Numbered from the stretch's first letter, positions 11,625 through 23,519 are shown. The stretch is DNA of 64,000 nt from Sinotaia quadrata (GCA_028829895.1 CM054181.1:43330759-43394758), one strand, 5' to 3'. Program-made: numbers and translations. The notes: a model not told the origin generated them from the sequence alone.

Positions 11625-11842
11625 TCTCCACCACTTCTAGCGGTCTTTACCTGTATTATTGATTGATTTTGTTTGTTGTCCCACCACTTCTAGCGGTCTC
11701 TACCTGTATTATTGATTGATTTTGTTTGTTATGTCTCCACCACTTCTAGCGGTCTCTACCTGTATTATTGATTGATTTTGTTTGTTATGTTCCACCACTT
11801 CTAGCAGTCTCTACCTGTATTATTGATTGATTTTGTTTGTTT
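11625..11842. repeat. 56-bp tandem repeat, 4 copies
   Basis: The unit contains CCACCACTTCTAGCGGTCTC then TACCTGTATTATTGATTGAT. Copies are almost identical apart from a small indel at TTATGTCTCC, TTGTCC or TTATGTTCC. Confidence 0.93.
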
Positions 11843-12130
11843 GAAGTTTCGAATTAGCTGGAGACGAAGTCAGGCCTGTAAGTGGATGAAAAGTTAAGTC
11901 AGCCCACCTTCACAATACGTGTGCGTTCAGATGATAAGACAAAGCATATTCTCCGTTGCAGATAAGCGTGCACTTAACTAAACCCCACCCTTTACCCCAC
12001 ACTCTTCATTATCCTCAGTTCTAGGCAAGCCTGAATTTTCTGTTGCAGAACTAAAATATGCATGTCATTATTGTATAAAGCACATTAGTATTGCCCTTCT
12101 ATTTTTTTCAAACGCACACGCGCGTATGTA
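11843..12130. other. Unique spacer
   Basis: Nothing recognised. Confidence 0.5.
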
Positions 12131-12465
12131 TGTTTATAACTGTGTGCGCTTTCTGTAGTTGGTGCGTGTATGATGGGTGTAATTTTCAAGTATGCGTTTG
12201 TATTTCTGTAGTTTGTGCGTGTATGATGGCTGTAATTTTCAAGTATGCGTTTGTATTTCTGTAGTTTGTGCGTGTATGATGGCTGTAATTTTCAAGTAAG
12301 CGTTTGTATTTCTGTAGTTTGTGCGTGTATGATGGCTGTAATTTTCAAATATGCGTTTGTATTTCTGTAGTTTGTGCGTGTATGATGGCTGTAATTTTCA
12401 AGTATGCGTTTGTATTTCTGTAGTTTGTGCGTGTATGCTGGCTGTAATTTTCAAGTATGCGCAAC
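12131..12465. repeat. 53-bp tandem repeat, about 6 copies
   Basis: The unit contains GTAGTTTGTGCGTGTATGAT then GGCTGTAATTTTCAAGTATG. The first copy (GTAGTTGGTGCG) is the most diverged and the others differ at one or two bases. Confidence 0.93.
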
Positions 12466-13138
12466 GCTAATTTCTTTTTCATAACGCGCCCTATTGCATG
12501 TATGCATATATCTCCATTTAAAACTTTTTTTTTTACAAATAATGTAACTTCATTATTACTACGACTTTTTTTTTGAGAGGGTGGGGTCTGCTAAGCAAAC
12601 GAATCCTCAACGGAGTACTCATGCGCCTGTCTAAAAAACATGCACCCCACACAACCCTCTGCCGGCCAGAGAATTCCTGTTTCATGCTTTGGCTGCAACT
12701 TCTCTTAAGGTAATATCGGATCGAGTTGCTTAAGTGTTGGAGTGACTCGATGCGTCAGTTAGCATGTTTGGAATGTGTTGTTTCTACATTTTTCTTGCTG
12801 TGCTTGCCATTCATTCTTCTGTCTTTGTCCACCCCATCTGCCACTACACAAAAAAATTGCGCACACACGGACACATATGCACACACACTTACACGTAGAC
12901 AAAGTCTCAATCGCCACTCAGACACAGATTCAATCACAACGCACACATACACATATAAACACAAATATATGCATATATAACATTTTTGCACTCTCTGATT
13001 TGTTCTGACTGTCATTCTCTTTGCTCTCCATCTTACGGTGTCCAGCTAATATTGGTCAATAGTCTAGTCTGCGTCACAGCGCTTGGACTCTTTCCTCATT
13101 CTGAAGGAACTTGCGTTCCCGGCCCTACACTTTTGCAG
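12466..13138. other. Spacer with possible micro-exon and signal-like frame
   Basis: A plus-strand ATG at about 12750 opens 76 codons whose first third looks like a signal peptide (CVVSTFFLLCLPFILLSLS), but the rest runs into low-complexity CA-rich DNA, so it is not called a gene. A 43-base segment from 12679 to a donor AAG|GTAATA has a pyrimidine-rich acceptor and could be a small exon. Neither is well supported. Confidence 0.25.
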
Positions 13139-13189
13139 GTGCTTGAGTATTTCGGATTTACTACGATAAAGTCTGAGCTTTCTCCATAA
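13139..13189 (+). CDS. Possible terminal exon
   Basis: A strong acceptor (GGCCCTACACTTTTGCAG) precedes 16 codons and a TAA: VLEYFGFTTIKSELSP. No AATAAA follows closely, and no partner exon was identified. It could be a chance acceptor in front of a short frame. Confidence 0.25.
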   Translation: MLEYFGFTTIKSELSP

Positions 13190-13311
13190 TAGAGTGATTC
13201 CAACGGAGTAAAAGGCGCTTCACTTTCCTCCTCTGACGTCAATTAACGTGCTCGGTCATACAAACTTATCACTGAAAACCATACACACAGAGCTGGACTC
13301 TTGGGTGTATG

Positions 13312-13470
13312 CTACACGTTATAAGTTATTGAGATCAGAACTGAAGAGTCACATACATTATAAGTTATTGAGATCAGAACTGAAGAGTCACATACATTAT
13401 ACGTTATTGAGATCAGAACTGAAGAGTCACACACATTATACGTTATTGAGAACAGGATTTTGGCATCATG
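13312..13470. repeat. 39-bp tandem repeat, about 3.5 copies
   Basis: The unit is GTTATTGAGATCAGAACTGA then AGAGTCACATACATTATAA. A diverged fourth copy contains GAACAGGATT instead. Confidence 0.88.
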
Positions 13471-13784
13471 GGTGGGAAAATGATAAAAAGAACAGGACTG
13501 TGATATCATGGATGTATGCTATAGAGAACAGGACTGGATCGCCATAAATGTACAGAACAGAGGTGAATAGTTACAGACTAGTGGACATTAAAGACACCAG
13601 GATTGAACGGAACGATCACTGAGTTCGAGCTGCTTGGTTTCACATTTCATATCCTATTATCGTAAACTATGCAAGGGAATGCAATTCATAATCTACATCC
13701 AAGCAATTCAAAACCCTTATTTACAAGTAATCAATAATAAACAAATCATCAAGAAGTCCTTTAAGAGTAACACACCGAAAGGAA
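13471..13784. other. Unique spacer
   Basis: Nothing recognised apart from further weak GAACAGGACTG copies to about 13560. Confidence 0.5.
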
Positions 13785-14338
13785 ACCACATTAACAACTG
13801 TTGTTTACATTTGCAGGAATAGAGTGGATAACCACATTAACAACTGTTGTTTACGTTTGCAGGAATAGAGTGGATAACCACATTAACAACTGTTGTTTAC
13901 GTTTGCAGGAATAGAGTGGATAACCACATTAACAACTGTTGTTTACGTTTGCAGGAATAGAGTGGATAACCACATTAACAACTGTTGTTTACGTTTGCAG
14001 GAATAGAGTGGATAACCACATTAACAACTGTTGTTTACGTTTGCAGGAATAGAGTGGATAACCACATTAACAACTGTTGTTTACGTTTGCAGGAATAGAG
14101 TGGATAACCACATTAACAACTGTTGTTTACGTTTGCAGGAATAGAGTGGATAACCACATTAACAACTGTTGTTTACATTTGCAGGAATAGAGTGGATAAC
14201 CACATTAATCAACTGTTGTTTACATTTGCAGGAATAGAGTGGATAACCACATTAACAACTGTTGTTTACGTTTGCAGGAATAGAGTGGATAACCACATTA
14301 ACAACTGTTGTTTACATTTGCAGGAATAGAGTGGATAA
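13785..14338 (+). repeat. 46-bp minisatellite, 12 copies, each with a 3' splice-site signal
   Basis: Each unit has, in order on the plus strand, a branch-point-like CATTAAC, the pyrimidine-rich TGTTGTTTACGTTTG, and CAG followed by GAATAGAG. The CAG sits at 13814, 13860 and so on, every 46 bases (47 in the one copy with an extra T). Copies are nearly identical (ACATTT versus ACGTTT is the main variant), so the array is young or recently homogenised. There is no matching GT donor in the unit. Confidence 0.95.
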
Positions 14339-15176
14339 AAGGAGAATCGAACTTCTACGTCCTAGAAATGGATCCCTATTTTAATTTTATTATAAAAGAT
14401 AAACATGATACATTCCGGCATTTAATACATGCTACGTAACCACAAGGTTGTTTTTGTAATGAGGTCAAAGTGTCAAAGGTTTAGCAACAGTGATGGTGTT
14501 GGAAATAATATAACGGAAAACAAATGTGGTTGTAATCGGGTACAGCAGGTGGGTGAATGGCTATAATCAAGTAACGGCAGTGGAGATGGATGTAGGCAAG
14601 TTATGGCATGGTCTTATACTGTAATAAAGTAACGGGGATCAGTGATGTGAGACGGACAGGGTCACAGCTGCGAGGGCGCTTATAATAAGGTCACCCCACT
14701 GAAAGTGCATCAAAAAAGTAACGACATTGAAGGCCACCCCACTGAAAGTGCATCAAAAAAAAAGTAACGACATTGAAGGCAAAAAGAGTGAAAGCAAACA
14801 AACATCAAAAGCAATGGCGAGTGTAATAAAAGTCAGTGGTAGTGAGGGGAGATGTAACAACATAGCAACAGCGATGATGTTACAAGATAACTTAAGAAAT
14901 GTAGCTGCAACGAGGCAATTAAATCGATACTGGATGAATAAGATGACGACAGTTTAAGTGATCATGAAAATAACGACAATAAAAGTGCAATAAGATAATG
15001 ACAGGAAGTGTGGTAGGTAAAAATGTCACCATACAATGAAGATGGTTGTTATAACTGAAATGACTGTAACGGTGAACTAGGTGTTAGGAAAAGAAAACGA
15101 CAGGTGAAAGCAAAGCGTCATCATGCCGTTGGTAATTTAGATGACTGATGCAGGCGATGTGATGGGAAACGCTTAC
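14339..15176. other. Spacer with a 43-bp tandem duplication
   Basis: CCACCCCACTGAAAGTGCAT followed by CAAAAAAGTAACGACATTGA occurs twice in tandem (about 14692-14780), the second copy with a longer A run. Degenerate GTAACGG-type motifs recur at 14510-15075, suggesting an old array. No gene. Confidence 0.5.
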
Positions 15177-15243
15177 CACAGAGTAGCCCGGGGTTGCGAA
15201 CATCCTGCGCCTGACAGCCATCGCTACCCGCCGAGCCGCACAC
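15177..15243 (-). CDS. Candidate internal exon, frame uncertain
   Basis: A 67-bp minus-strand segment, about 64 percent GC in an AT-rich region, lies between a very good acceptor (GTTTGTGTGTTTGCACCCTCTAG) and a TG|GTAAGC donor. Two frames are open. One reads VCGSAGSDGCQAQDVRNPGL then LC, with three cysteines and three glycines, which would suit an extracellular module. The other reads CAARRVAMAVRRRMFATPGY. Codon bias does not separate them. No neighbouring exon was found to fix the phase. Family not recognised. Confidence 0.42.
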
Positions 15244-15409
15244 CTAGAGGGTGCAAACACACAAACAAACGCATGACAGCATGCCAAGAGATTCAATCTT
15301 ATTGCATATTGGCCTACTGCAAAAACCACGCTTCGAAAAAGTGAATTTGAATATAGAATCTGTCGACTCGGAGAGGGGGGGAGGGAACAAGGAAAAGTGA
15401 GTTATTGCA

Positions 15410-15840
15410 TCTTACATTTTGCTTGTTTCGTCTGAGGACTGTATCGAGTCTGATAGTAAGGGTAAATGGTCCATAAAAATGTGTCATTGTAGCAAGCATG
15501 CTTCGTTTGAGAACTTTTAAATTATTGGTCTAGTCAGACGATGAATGTCCTTAGAATGTGTCATAGCCTAAAGCCTGCTTCGTCTTTGAACATTCACAAG
15601 AACTTATCGAGCTGAAGACGGGGGACATTACATGCTGAAATTACGCAAAACATGCCTCGTCTCTGAACTTTCAAGCAAAATTTATCGAGTCTAAAATGAA
15701 TTGTTATAGCAAGCATGCTTCGTCATTGAACATTCACAAGAACTTATCGAGTCTGGAGAGGGGGGAGGGGGTTTGTCCAGGAAGAGTGTCAGAGCACAGA
15801 ACATGCCTCGTCTGAGAACTTTTACACAAAACTGTAGAAT
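15410..15840. repeat. Diverged repeat, unit about 90 bp, 5-6 copies
   Basis: CATGCTTCGTCTTTGAACAT and ACAAGAACTTATCGAGTCT-like blocks recur at about 15415, 15495, 15565, 15645, 15710 and 15800. Similarity is partial, so this is an old, decayed array. Confidence 0.65.
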
Positions 15841-15928
15841 TTCGGGGCGGGGGTGGAATGTTACTGGGCCGTTTGCGTTTTGTTTTTGAGACGTTTTATT
15901 TGTATTTTTGGCGAGGGTGTAGTTGGTT

Positions 15929-15930
<2 letters not shown>

Positions 15931-16002
<72 letters not shown>

Positions 16003-16030
16003 TGTGTGTTTGTGTTTGTTTGTTTGTGTG
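15931..16030. repeat. (TG)n microsatellite
   Basis: A long TG tract with a few TA and TTT interruptions at its right end (to GTTTGTTTGTTTGTG). Confidence 0.97.
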
Positions 16031-16849
16031 CGTAGATATTCAGAGCTTATCATGTCCATAGAAATGGATAATAGCAAGAAGAAAATTTAGACTCTAACAA
16101 TTCCTGGCCTTGTCATTTAACTGTATAGCATAAATATTGGACAAGATTGTTTAAGAATAATACACAACAATACTGGACCAGCCAGTTTTAGTACATAACA
16201 ATTTTAGATTTGCATAAGTCTAAGAAAACACAATCTGTATTTGTTCTAAAGCCATAGAAGAAGATTACATAACAATGTGTATGAAAACTGTAAAATTTTG
16301 AATAAAAACAAAACATCGTAAATACTGAAGAGCTATTTAAGGGGAGATAGTACATAATTGCTATTCATATCGTTTCACAAACAAAGTCATGAAAGAACAT
16401 TTCTCACAATGACAATGATTACTAAGAAAGTATTCGTCTTGTTTTTTTCTAAAACAAAAATCAAATCATCTTTGACACAGAACTAGAAAGCGTATTAACC
16501 CCCAACACAAGCAATAGCTATCATCATAATAAGCACGCTGTAAAGCAGAACCTTTAGAAATGTATTTTTAACTCGTATCAGTAGTCCGATTACAATATTT
16601 TACATTAGGACTTGTGCGATTTGTGTATTTATTTCGCTTTTTAAAGTTAAAAATTAATAGTGGCATCTTTTAAACTACCGTCAAAACATTAAGCATTTTA
16701 TGATGACTGAATTATCAGACTATTTTTGTGAAACAAATCATAAGAAGACAAAGATTTCGACGATTTAGTTTCATTATTGGTATTGCAAAATCTGCACTTC
16801 CTTAGTCCAGTCTCCCTCACTACTAATAATGAAAGCTTCCTTAAACATT
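16031..16849. other. Unique AT-rich stretch
   Basis: Nothing recognised. Confidence 0.5.
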
Positions 16850-16887
16850 GGTGGTGGTGGTGGTGGTGGTGGTGGTGATGGTGATGA
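16850..16887. repeat. (GGT)n microsatellite
   Basis: About nine GGT units followed by two GAT-containing units. Confidence 0.95.
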
Positions 16888-18303
16888 CTGCAATGATGAT
16901 GGATGTATATTACAATTCTCAATTCTAATTAACTCTGTTTTTCCAATACTCCAATAATCATTACAGCTCGAGTACTGTAAATTAGCGATGTTTCTTCACG
17001 TAAACCACCAGCGGCAAAATGGGATGGTGAGGCAACACCTGGTTAGCGAGTGAGGCAACACCTGGCTAGCGATATCTTGTTAATTGAAATTCTCTTACGC
17101 GCGAGAAAGGTTTCAGTTTGGGCGAAAAGATAAGACAATGGCTACTGCAATGGGCTGAGAGAAAGGGCAAACTACTCTCAGTTCTTGTTATCATGAGACG
17201 AGAAACGTCGGCTTGGACCGGATCAGCTATAATTGGCTGTCGGCAGATGTTCATTTTGGACTGCCTGGACTTTTTCCAGTATTAGTATTCTCCTGTACAG
17301 TAATGTAGCGGGGGAAAGCAACGGGAGTGATGACTCCGGGCGGCACACTCGAGGGGGGCGGGGATTCTGGGCATATTCGGTGCAGAAAACTCTATATACA
17401 TAATAAATTTTACGAATAGAGTAGAGAAGTAAGCTTGGGTGGCACTTTGTCTCCATACGCATTGCTCTTGAAAAATAACTTTCCATGCATTAAATAATTT
17501 CTACTGAATAAAATCCTAGGTTAAATAAACTCATTTTTATGTAAAATATATTAATCTGTAAAATCATTTATAAAGACTTTTGTAACGTGTTTCAAAGCAG
17601 TATTGGAATTATTCTGAATATTTATAAGAAAGGCTTCTTTTCTTTTCAATGCCAGGTTATGATGTATTTTGATTAGTCAAATATTCCTTTAAAAACAATA
17701 TTTGAAGTAAACAGACCTTAATCTTTTAACCAAACTCTTTGGATTGAATTTATCTTCGTATAAAGTGACTCCACGGCTTCTGAATTTCTTTCTGACATAA
17801 GCAACGTAAGACCTTTTTGAACTGGCGAAGATCAAACCCTACTGCATATAATAGATATGATTAAAATGAAATCTCTTCGAACTAAAGGCTGATATTTTGA
17901 AGACATTCTTAACTAATAGCACGACAGTCTTAATTTTAACGTTTGAAAGCAGTTTAATAAAATACAGGCAATGTCAAAATGTGGATCAATGTACGACTGA
18001 AGAGTTATTTCCCTTATGTCCACTTTTGCCAGATTTACTGGACCATAAATATATGCAATTATATAATTATAAAGTCATAGAGATGTTACAAGATTAAAAT
18101 GCTTTATTAAACTGTCTGCTATAATTATTACTATTTAATGCTTACTTCAAACTAGGCTTCACAAATCTTTATTGCAAGTAGTCATATTCTAATTATATAT
18201 ACAATTTAGGGTTATTTCACACACTTCGTAGTCTTGCATAAAATCCAGGCTTAATCATCATATTTGAGGCGACTTCGCCCCCCCCCCTCCCACAACGACG
18301 GAG
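16888..18303. other. Unique stretch with a 25-bp duplication
   Basis: GTGAGGCAACACCTGGTTAG occurs twice in tandem at 17023-17067. The GC-richer segment 17090-17400 has minus-strand frames with no splice support. The remainder is AT-rich with no gene seen. Confidence 0.45.
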
Positions 18304-18455
18304 GGTGGTTGAAAGTGTGCGCCAAACTGGTGCGACCTGTTTCACCCCTTCCGCCAGCCCTCCACCTCAGACGCACCTCGAGGTTGTGGGGATCTCCCAA
18401 AAGGAGACCAAGACTGAGAACATCGTGGAGAACATCGTCTACTGTGGCTTCTGGG
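18304..18455 (+). CDS. Candidate internal exon, unrecognised protein
   Basis: A 152-bp plus-strand exon candidate between a C-rich tract ending CGACGGAG and a strong donor TGGG|GTGAGT (18456). One base completes a split codon, then 50 codons follow, then one base. The first half is proline/serine rich with one cysteine (TGATCFTPSASPPPQTHLEV); the second half is charged and ends ENIVENIVYCGFW. The last 25 codons have almost all third positions C or G (for example AAC ATC GTG GAG AAC ATC GTC TAC), in sharp contrast to the flanks, so coding on this strand is well supported even though the acceptor choice is not certain. The product is not recognised. It cannot join directly to 23355-23442 by phase. 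Confidence 0.58.
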
Positions 18456-19012
18456 GTGAGTGTGAGCGAAACCCGATTTGTAGCATATTTTAAAACCTTG
18501 ATATTGAAGTATGAAGTTCTTTTGGTGAGAGTCAAAATAAAAACGAAATGTAGAGAAATAATCTAATCCCAATAATTATATGTCAAGAGCTGTGCCATTT
18601 TGTTTTATTGTTTTACTGTTTTAGTTTTTTCTGGTTACTGATATCAGTTTCAAGACTAATTTTTTTTCTTCTTAAGGATTAAAGTGAGTGTGGCCCAAAG
18701 TGTAGGTGTATCTTGCTGAAACCCGACACTGCCATGATTCACGCGAGCGATAACTCGTCCCATGACGTCACTGCACATTCCTGCCGAGATTTATAGGTTA
18801 GTCGAATCTGTGCATAACGCCCTTGACATCCCTGATAAACAATAATGCCTGCATTTATAAACAAGCCAGCGATGGAAAATCTTTAATTAAATTGTACTTG
18901 TGCATATGTAACCTTAAAACCGATTATCAGGTTTGGTGGTAGTAAGGTCTATTCGAGATGTCAGGAAAGGCTTTGCATCATTATTTTTTTTTGTCCTGAT
19001 GCATTTTCTGAG
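18456..19012. other. Unique stretch
   Basis: Includes one perfect CRE palindrome TGACGTCA at 18763-18770. A frame open from about 18887 leads into the next entry. Nothing else was seen. Confidence 0.4.
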
Positions 19013-19147
19013 CACGACACTCTAATATTACGTGAAGTTGTGCAGGGCGTACCGTATATTGAAGCGATCCACATAAAGGTTCGGCTTAGGGAAGCAGTAT
19101 TGACTGTCAGTGTTTACGGCCATATGCGCCCGGCGGCTGCCAGCTAG
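19013..19147 (+). CDS. Possible terminal exon
   Basis: A T-rich acceptor region ending TTTTCTGAG at 19012 precedes 44 codons and a TAG. The peptide includes REVVQGVPYIEAIHIKVRLR and a later VYGHMRPAAAS. The frame is open for about 40 codons upstream too, so the acceptor is a guess. An AATAAA lies at about 19314. Codon bias is moderate. The phase (0) does not fit the exon ending at 18455. The product is not recognised, and a chance open frame is a real alternative. Confidence 0.25.
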   Translation, partial: HDTLILREVVQGVPYIEAIHIKVRLREAVLTVSVYGHMRPAAAS

Positions 19148-19545
19148 CACGCACCTTAAGGAGGGATTTAATTGAAACTTTTCATATTTTCTCACTTTTT
19201 AGAAATTTGACTTTAGAGAGTTTTCCCCCTTCCCCGAGTTTGTAAATACCGAAAGAGTGAAAACTACATATTATTTTATTGCCTTTGTAAAAACACGTTA
19301 GTGGCATTTACCGAATAAATCATAATGAAGTTTTATCAATTTAAAAACAACGTGCATGTATTTAAAAAAAAAAATGCTAAGAAGCGAAGTTTATCCGAAC
19401 AAGCAATTTAACTCATACGAAGCATTCTAAACTTTTAGAAAGAAGATTTAGCTATGGTGCTAGAAATATTTAATTCATCAATAATGTGTCAGTTATTAAC
19501 TGCATGGATATTATCAATTTCCGATGTGTTTATAAAGAGGTGACT
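19148..19545. other. AT-rich spacer
   Basis: Nothing recognised. Confidence 0.5.
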
Positions 19546-19700
19546 TGGATGGGGGGATAGGTGAACGATTAGGGGGAGAGGTGAGTTGGTACGGGGAGAT
19601 ACAAATGGATAGGGGGAGAGGTGATTTGGTAGGGGGGGGGGAAGGTGAATGATTAAGGGGAGAGATGAGTTAGCAAGGGGAGAGGTGAATATTTAGGGAA
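19546..19700. repeat. G-rich degenerate repeat, about 35-bp unit
   Basis: Motifs such as AGGGGGAGAGGTGA recur four to five times with separators GTTGGTA or GAATGATTA. Runs of four to nine G lie on the plus strand, giving marked strand asymmetry. Confidence 0.75.
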
Positions 19701-19754
19701 GAGGGGAGCTGAGGGCTGATTATGGTGTATTGCATGTGCCGAATACTTAAATGG

Positions 19755-20385
19755 TTTTATTTCATTATAGTATTTTATTACATTACAATTTTACTTTATT
19801 TCATTATGATATTTTATTCCAATACCTTTTTGTTCTATTTAATTATTATATTTTATTCCATTACAATTTTATTTCATTATAACATTTTATACCATTACAA
19901 TAATATTTTATTCAATTACAATTTTATTTTTATTTAATTATAATAATATTTTTTACATAACAATTTTATTTCATTTCATTATAATATTGTATTCAATATA
20001 AATATTCAATGTTTACTTTATTTCGTTATAATATTTTATTCCATTACAATTTTATTTATTTCATTATAATATTTTATTCCATTGCAATTTTATTTTTTAT
20101 TTCATTATAATAATATTTTCCCATTACAATTTTATCTTATTTCTTTATACTAATATTTCATTCCATTTCACTTTTTATTTTATTTCATTATTTTATATTC
20201 CATTACAATTTTATTTTATTTCATTATTGCAATATTTTATTCCATTACAATTTTACTTCATTATATTTTATTCCAGTACAATTTTAATTTATTTCAGTAT
20301 TATAATTTTTCATTATAATTTTATTTTATTCCACTTCAATTTTATTTCATTTTAATAATATTTTACACCATTCCAGTAATATTTT
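19755..20385. repeat. AT-only degenerate array, about 32-bp unit
   Basis: ATTTTATTCCATTACAATTT and ATTTCATTATA alternate for about 630 bp with many indels. There is hardly any G on the plus strand. Confidence 0.85.
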
Positions 20386-21389
20386 TCCCAATGAAAACGC
20401 TAAGTGGGCAGTTTTCTTTTGAGATCTGCGTTTGAGATCCATAGGAACTTCTAGTAAAGCCAACATTAATGGCGGCACGAATATTGATTACGGTGAAAGA
20501 AACTCCTATGAGCGCACAATGTTTACGATGAAAAGTCCACGCTTTAGTGATAAAAAACAGCCATTGACCTAAGAACTTTAGGGCCCACGCTGTGGACGTT
20601 TGCAATCTATTTTACTTTGAAAAAAATGTAAATACATTTGTCAGTCTCTATTTGGACAGTTCCCTACTTTTAAACAAACGCTTAAACCTGAGGATGATTT
20701 ATTTACTTACTTTTGCTTCCTTAAGATAACACTGTGCATTATAATTTGCTGGCGTCAGAAATTGTTGGCGTCACTTCACTTCTATATCTTTCATTAAACA
20801 CTCGGCATGATGCTTACATATAACAACAGTAATGGTAAGGAATGGATCCATACATATTGCTTGTATAATACAATCTTACAACATACTATAAATGTGTTAC
20901 TATTGAATCCAAAATAGCATTCATTCAACATTGCATCTCTTAAATCATTTGTTTTAAAATAAAAACCGGTTAGCAATAAATGAGGAATAACTGGTACCAA
21001 CAAAAAAAGATTAAAGTGGCAGTTTTGGGCAACTAATTTTGAAACTGGCTGGTGTACGGTAGTTGGCAAACCAATTGATTTTAGTTGGAATTTTGTAACA
21101 ATTTATGTGGGGATAATAAATTGCACAAGAGTTTCATTTTTGGTTTCTTTGCTACAAACCATGTCTTCCATCCAAGCAGCTAAACATTCAATATATTCCA
21201 GAAAGCAGAAAATACATTACCAATGTGATAATGACAACAATTGCTACATTTCATTATGAATACTGTTAAATAAAACTAGAATTATCTTGGCTGCTGACAA
21301 ATATGATGGCTGTCAACAAGCTTGCTAATTAGTATGATAGATTGGTGACAGGAATATCAGCCTAAACCGTGGCAAAAGCAAAGGGATCG
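20386..21389. other. Unique stretch, nothing recognised
   Basis: A minus-strand frame at 20363-20605 (80 codons) lacks codon bias and a proper start. Nothing else was seen. Confidence 0.4.
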
Positions 21390-21730
21390 TTGGCAAAAGA
21401 TTTCATGCCATTGTCATCACTGGCGAATTTCATGCCATTGTCATCACTGGCGAATTTCATGCCATTGTCGTCACTGGCAAAGAATTTTATGCCATTGTCG
21501 TCACTGGCAAAGAATTTCATGCCACTGACGTAACTGGCAAAGAATTTCATGCCATTGTCATCACTGGCAAAGAATTTCTAACCACTATCATCACTGGCAA
21601 AGAATTTTATGCCACTGTCGTCACTGGCAATAACTTTCATGCCACTGTCGTTACTGTCAAAAGAGATTCATACCACTTGTCACTGGCAAAAGAATGTTAT
21701 GCCATTGTTGACACTGAAAAAAAAGATTAA
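21390..21730. repeat. 27/30-bp tandem repeat, about 11 copies
   Basis: The unit is GCCATTGTCATCACTGGCAA plus AGAATTTCAT; the first copies lack three bases (GGCGAATTTCAT). Unit lengths are multiples of three, which produces the repetitive KFFASDDNGM frame on the minus strand. Decay increases toward 21730. Confidence 0.9.
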
Positions 21731-23354
21731 TGCCATTGTCGTCGCTTCCGAAAGGATTTCCTGTCATGTCAACACTATCCCAAAATTAGCATATAATTTT
21801 TCGCCACTGTCAGGTTGAATATTGTCACTACTCTGTTCTAACTCCAAAACTTATAAATAGTGTTCTCAGAATAGCTTTACTATGCCACGAATGACAAATA
21901 TGATTAGCGTCGACTTCTTTGAGATGAGACAACTGTTTTTCACTGTTGTGTATTTTAAGTACTCTTCTAATGCAATGGGAGACTTGTTTCTATTTCTAAA
22001 TGAATGGAATCATTATATTGGTAGGTAATTTTTCAAATTTGATTAAAATATATATTAGTCGATAATTATGTTAATTTGTCAGAGATGATATAAACTTGCT
22101 TGGGAAATTCAAGAAATACTTTATAAAACATTTTTTGTTACCTAGTATGTCATCCAGAACTGAGAAAAATCTATAATTTCGTATCAAACTACACCTTCAA
22201 AAGCACATAAATATAACAAACGATCTAGAGAATTATAAATTTTATAACACAGAGAAACACAACAAATACCTTAAGTAGCTAAATATCATTGTAGAGACCC
22301 AGCTCAACTATGAACATTTTGCAAATGAATGTTAGTGATGCTCAGAGAAAATTTGACAATACAAGTAATTATGAACTTTACTCATATATAAAACACAATG
22401 CTTCATCAAGCCTCATGCATAGTTATTAATGAGTTCAGTAAGTAGGAAGCGTGTGGTCTGCAAAACCAATATAGAAAGAGAAGGTCAGCATCATTGCTCC
22501 AAGAGACAATGCATAAAGAATGTTCACTACCGCACTTCAATTCACGCCCACCTTAAATGGTGCTAAAGATCTGTACTAGCGAGAAGAACGAATTCTACAT
22601 ATCCCTGGCAATCAAAGTAGAACTCAGATTGGACATCACTTAGCGAAATCGTATTTTTCATTCGTTAGGCGATTCCGGTAGCTGTGTCCTTTGGGTAAAT
22701 GTGTTTGAAATATGTTTAAAATGTGTTTGAAATGTGTTTAAAATAAGAATGCTTTTATTCAGTAGCTATAAATCCAAGATGTGGGTTCATCAATAATTTC
22801 ATTTACACAGGTTTGCTTCAGAGAACTATTTACAAAATAAGAAAGCAAGTTACAGAACTTCTAATACGATTCATTTCTATAGTTACCGCAGCCCGTTTTA
22901 AAGTTGTTCTGCAAGTCAAACCTGTCACATATCGAGTTGAAAAGTAGCATCTCCACCAGCTCAATATTTATCAGGAACACGTTAGGTAACTTAGAGGTTA
23001 AAACAGTGACGTTAAATGTCATTGAGAGTTATGCAGCCTTCTATGAAAATTAAATTATAACTGGTTAGGCATGAATCTTTCTAAAGATGCCAACAGCCTA
23101 ACTTTACATTTTGTTTGCTTGTTGTGTTTCTGCTATATAAGTAAATAAATATAAAACACCTACATAATCATAAATTAAAGAATTAGTAAGTACAAAGTAT
23201 ATAAGTAAGACTGAAGAAATACGGAATATTGCTTTGAGCAATGCACAGAAAATTTCACTTTAACACTTATACATACAGAAGATCAACAACTGAAATACTT
23301 ACTTACTTTCACTAGTCGAAACCCCGAAATTTTCGCGTGACCTTAATCCGGCAG
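21731..23354. other. Long unique AT-rich stretch
   Basis: No exon with codon bias, transposon end or array was seen over about 1.6 kb. Confidence 0.45.
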
Positions 23355-23442
23355 GAGATATGAAGAAGCAGTGCTAGAAGACTACGGAACCGCTGACAAC
23401 ATCGACTACACGGACCTGCTGGGACTGATCTACAAGTTTTGA
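23355..23442 (+). CDS. Candidate terminal exon with EF-hand-like C-terminus
   Basis: After the acceptor CTTAATCCGGCAG, one base completes a codon and 28 codons follow to TGA at 23440-23442. The peptide reads RYEEAVLEDYGTADNIDYTD then LLGLIYKF. Seventeen of 28 third positions are C or G, rising to nearly all in the second half, so coding looks genuine. The stretch D-N-I-D-Y-x-D-L-L-x-x-I follows the pattern of the second half of an EF-hand (G-x-I-D-Y-x-E-F-x-x-I), suggesting the C-terminal end of a calcium-binding or EF-hand-derived protein; this is an inference from one short motif. No upstream exon with matching phase was identified. A tRNA-like SINE follows about 80 bp downstream. Confidence 0.55.
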
Positions 23443-23519
23443 AGGTAGGGCAGGTTGCCGAGAGAATCGCTTTTCTATGCAAAAACATCGTCACGTCGGA
23501 ATGTGCTTGTTGTGTTTCA

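Noticed and set aside
12726..12980. Secreted peptide gene
   Set aside because: The signal-like start is followed by translated CA-rich low-complexity DNA; no mature peptide, cleavage motif or codon bias.
13785..14338. CRISPR-like array
   Set aside because: Repeats are directly adjacent with no variable spacers, and the DNA is animal. The same holds for the other regular arrays.
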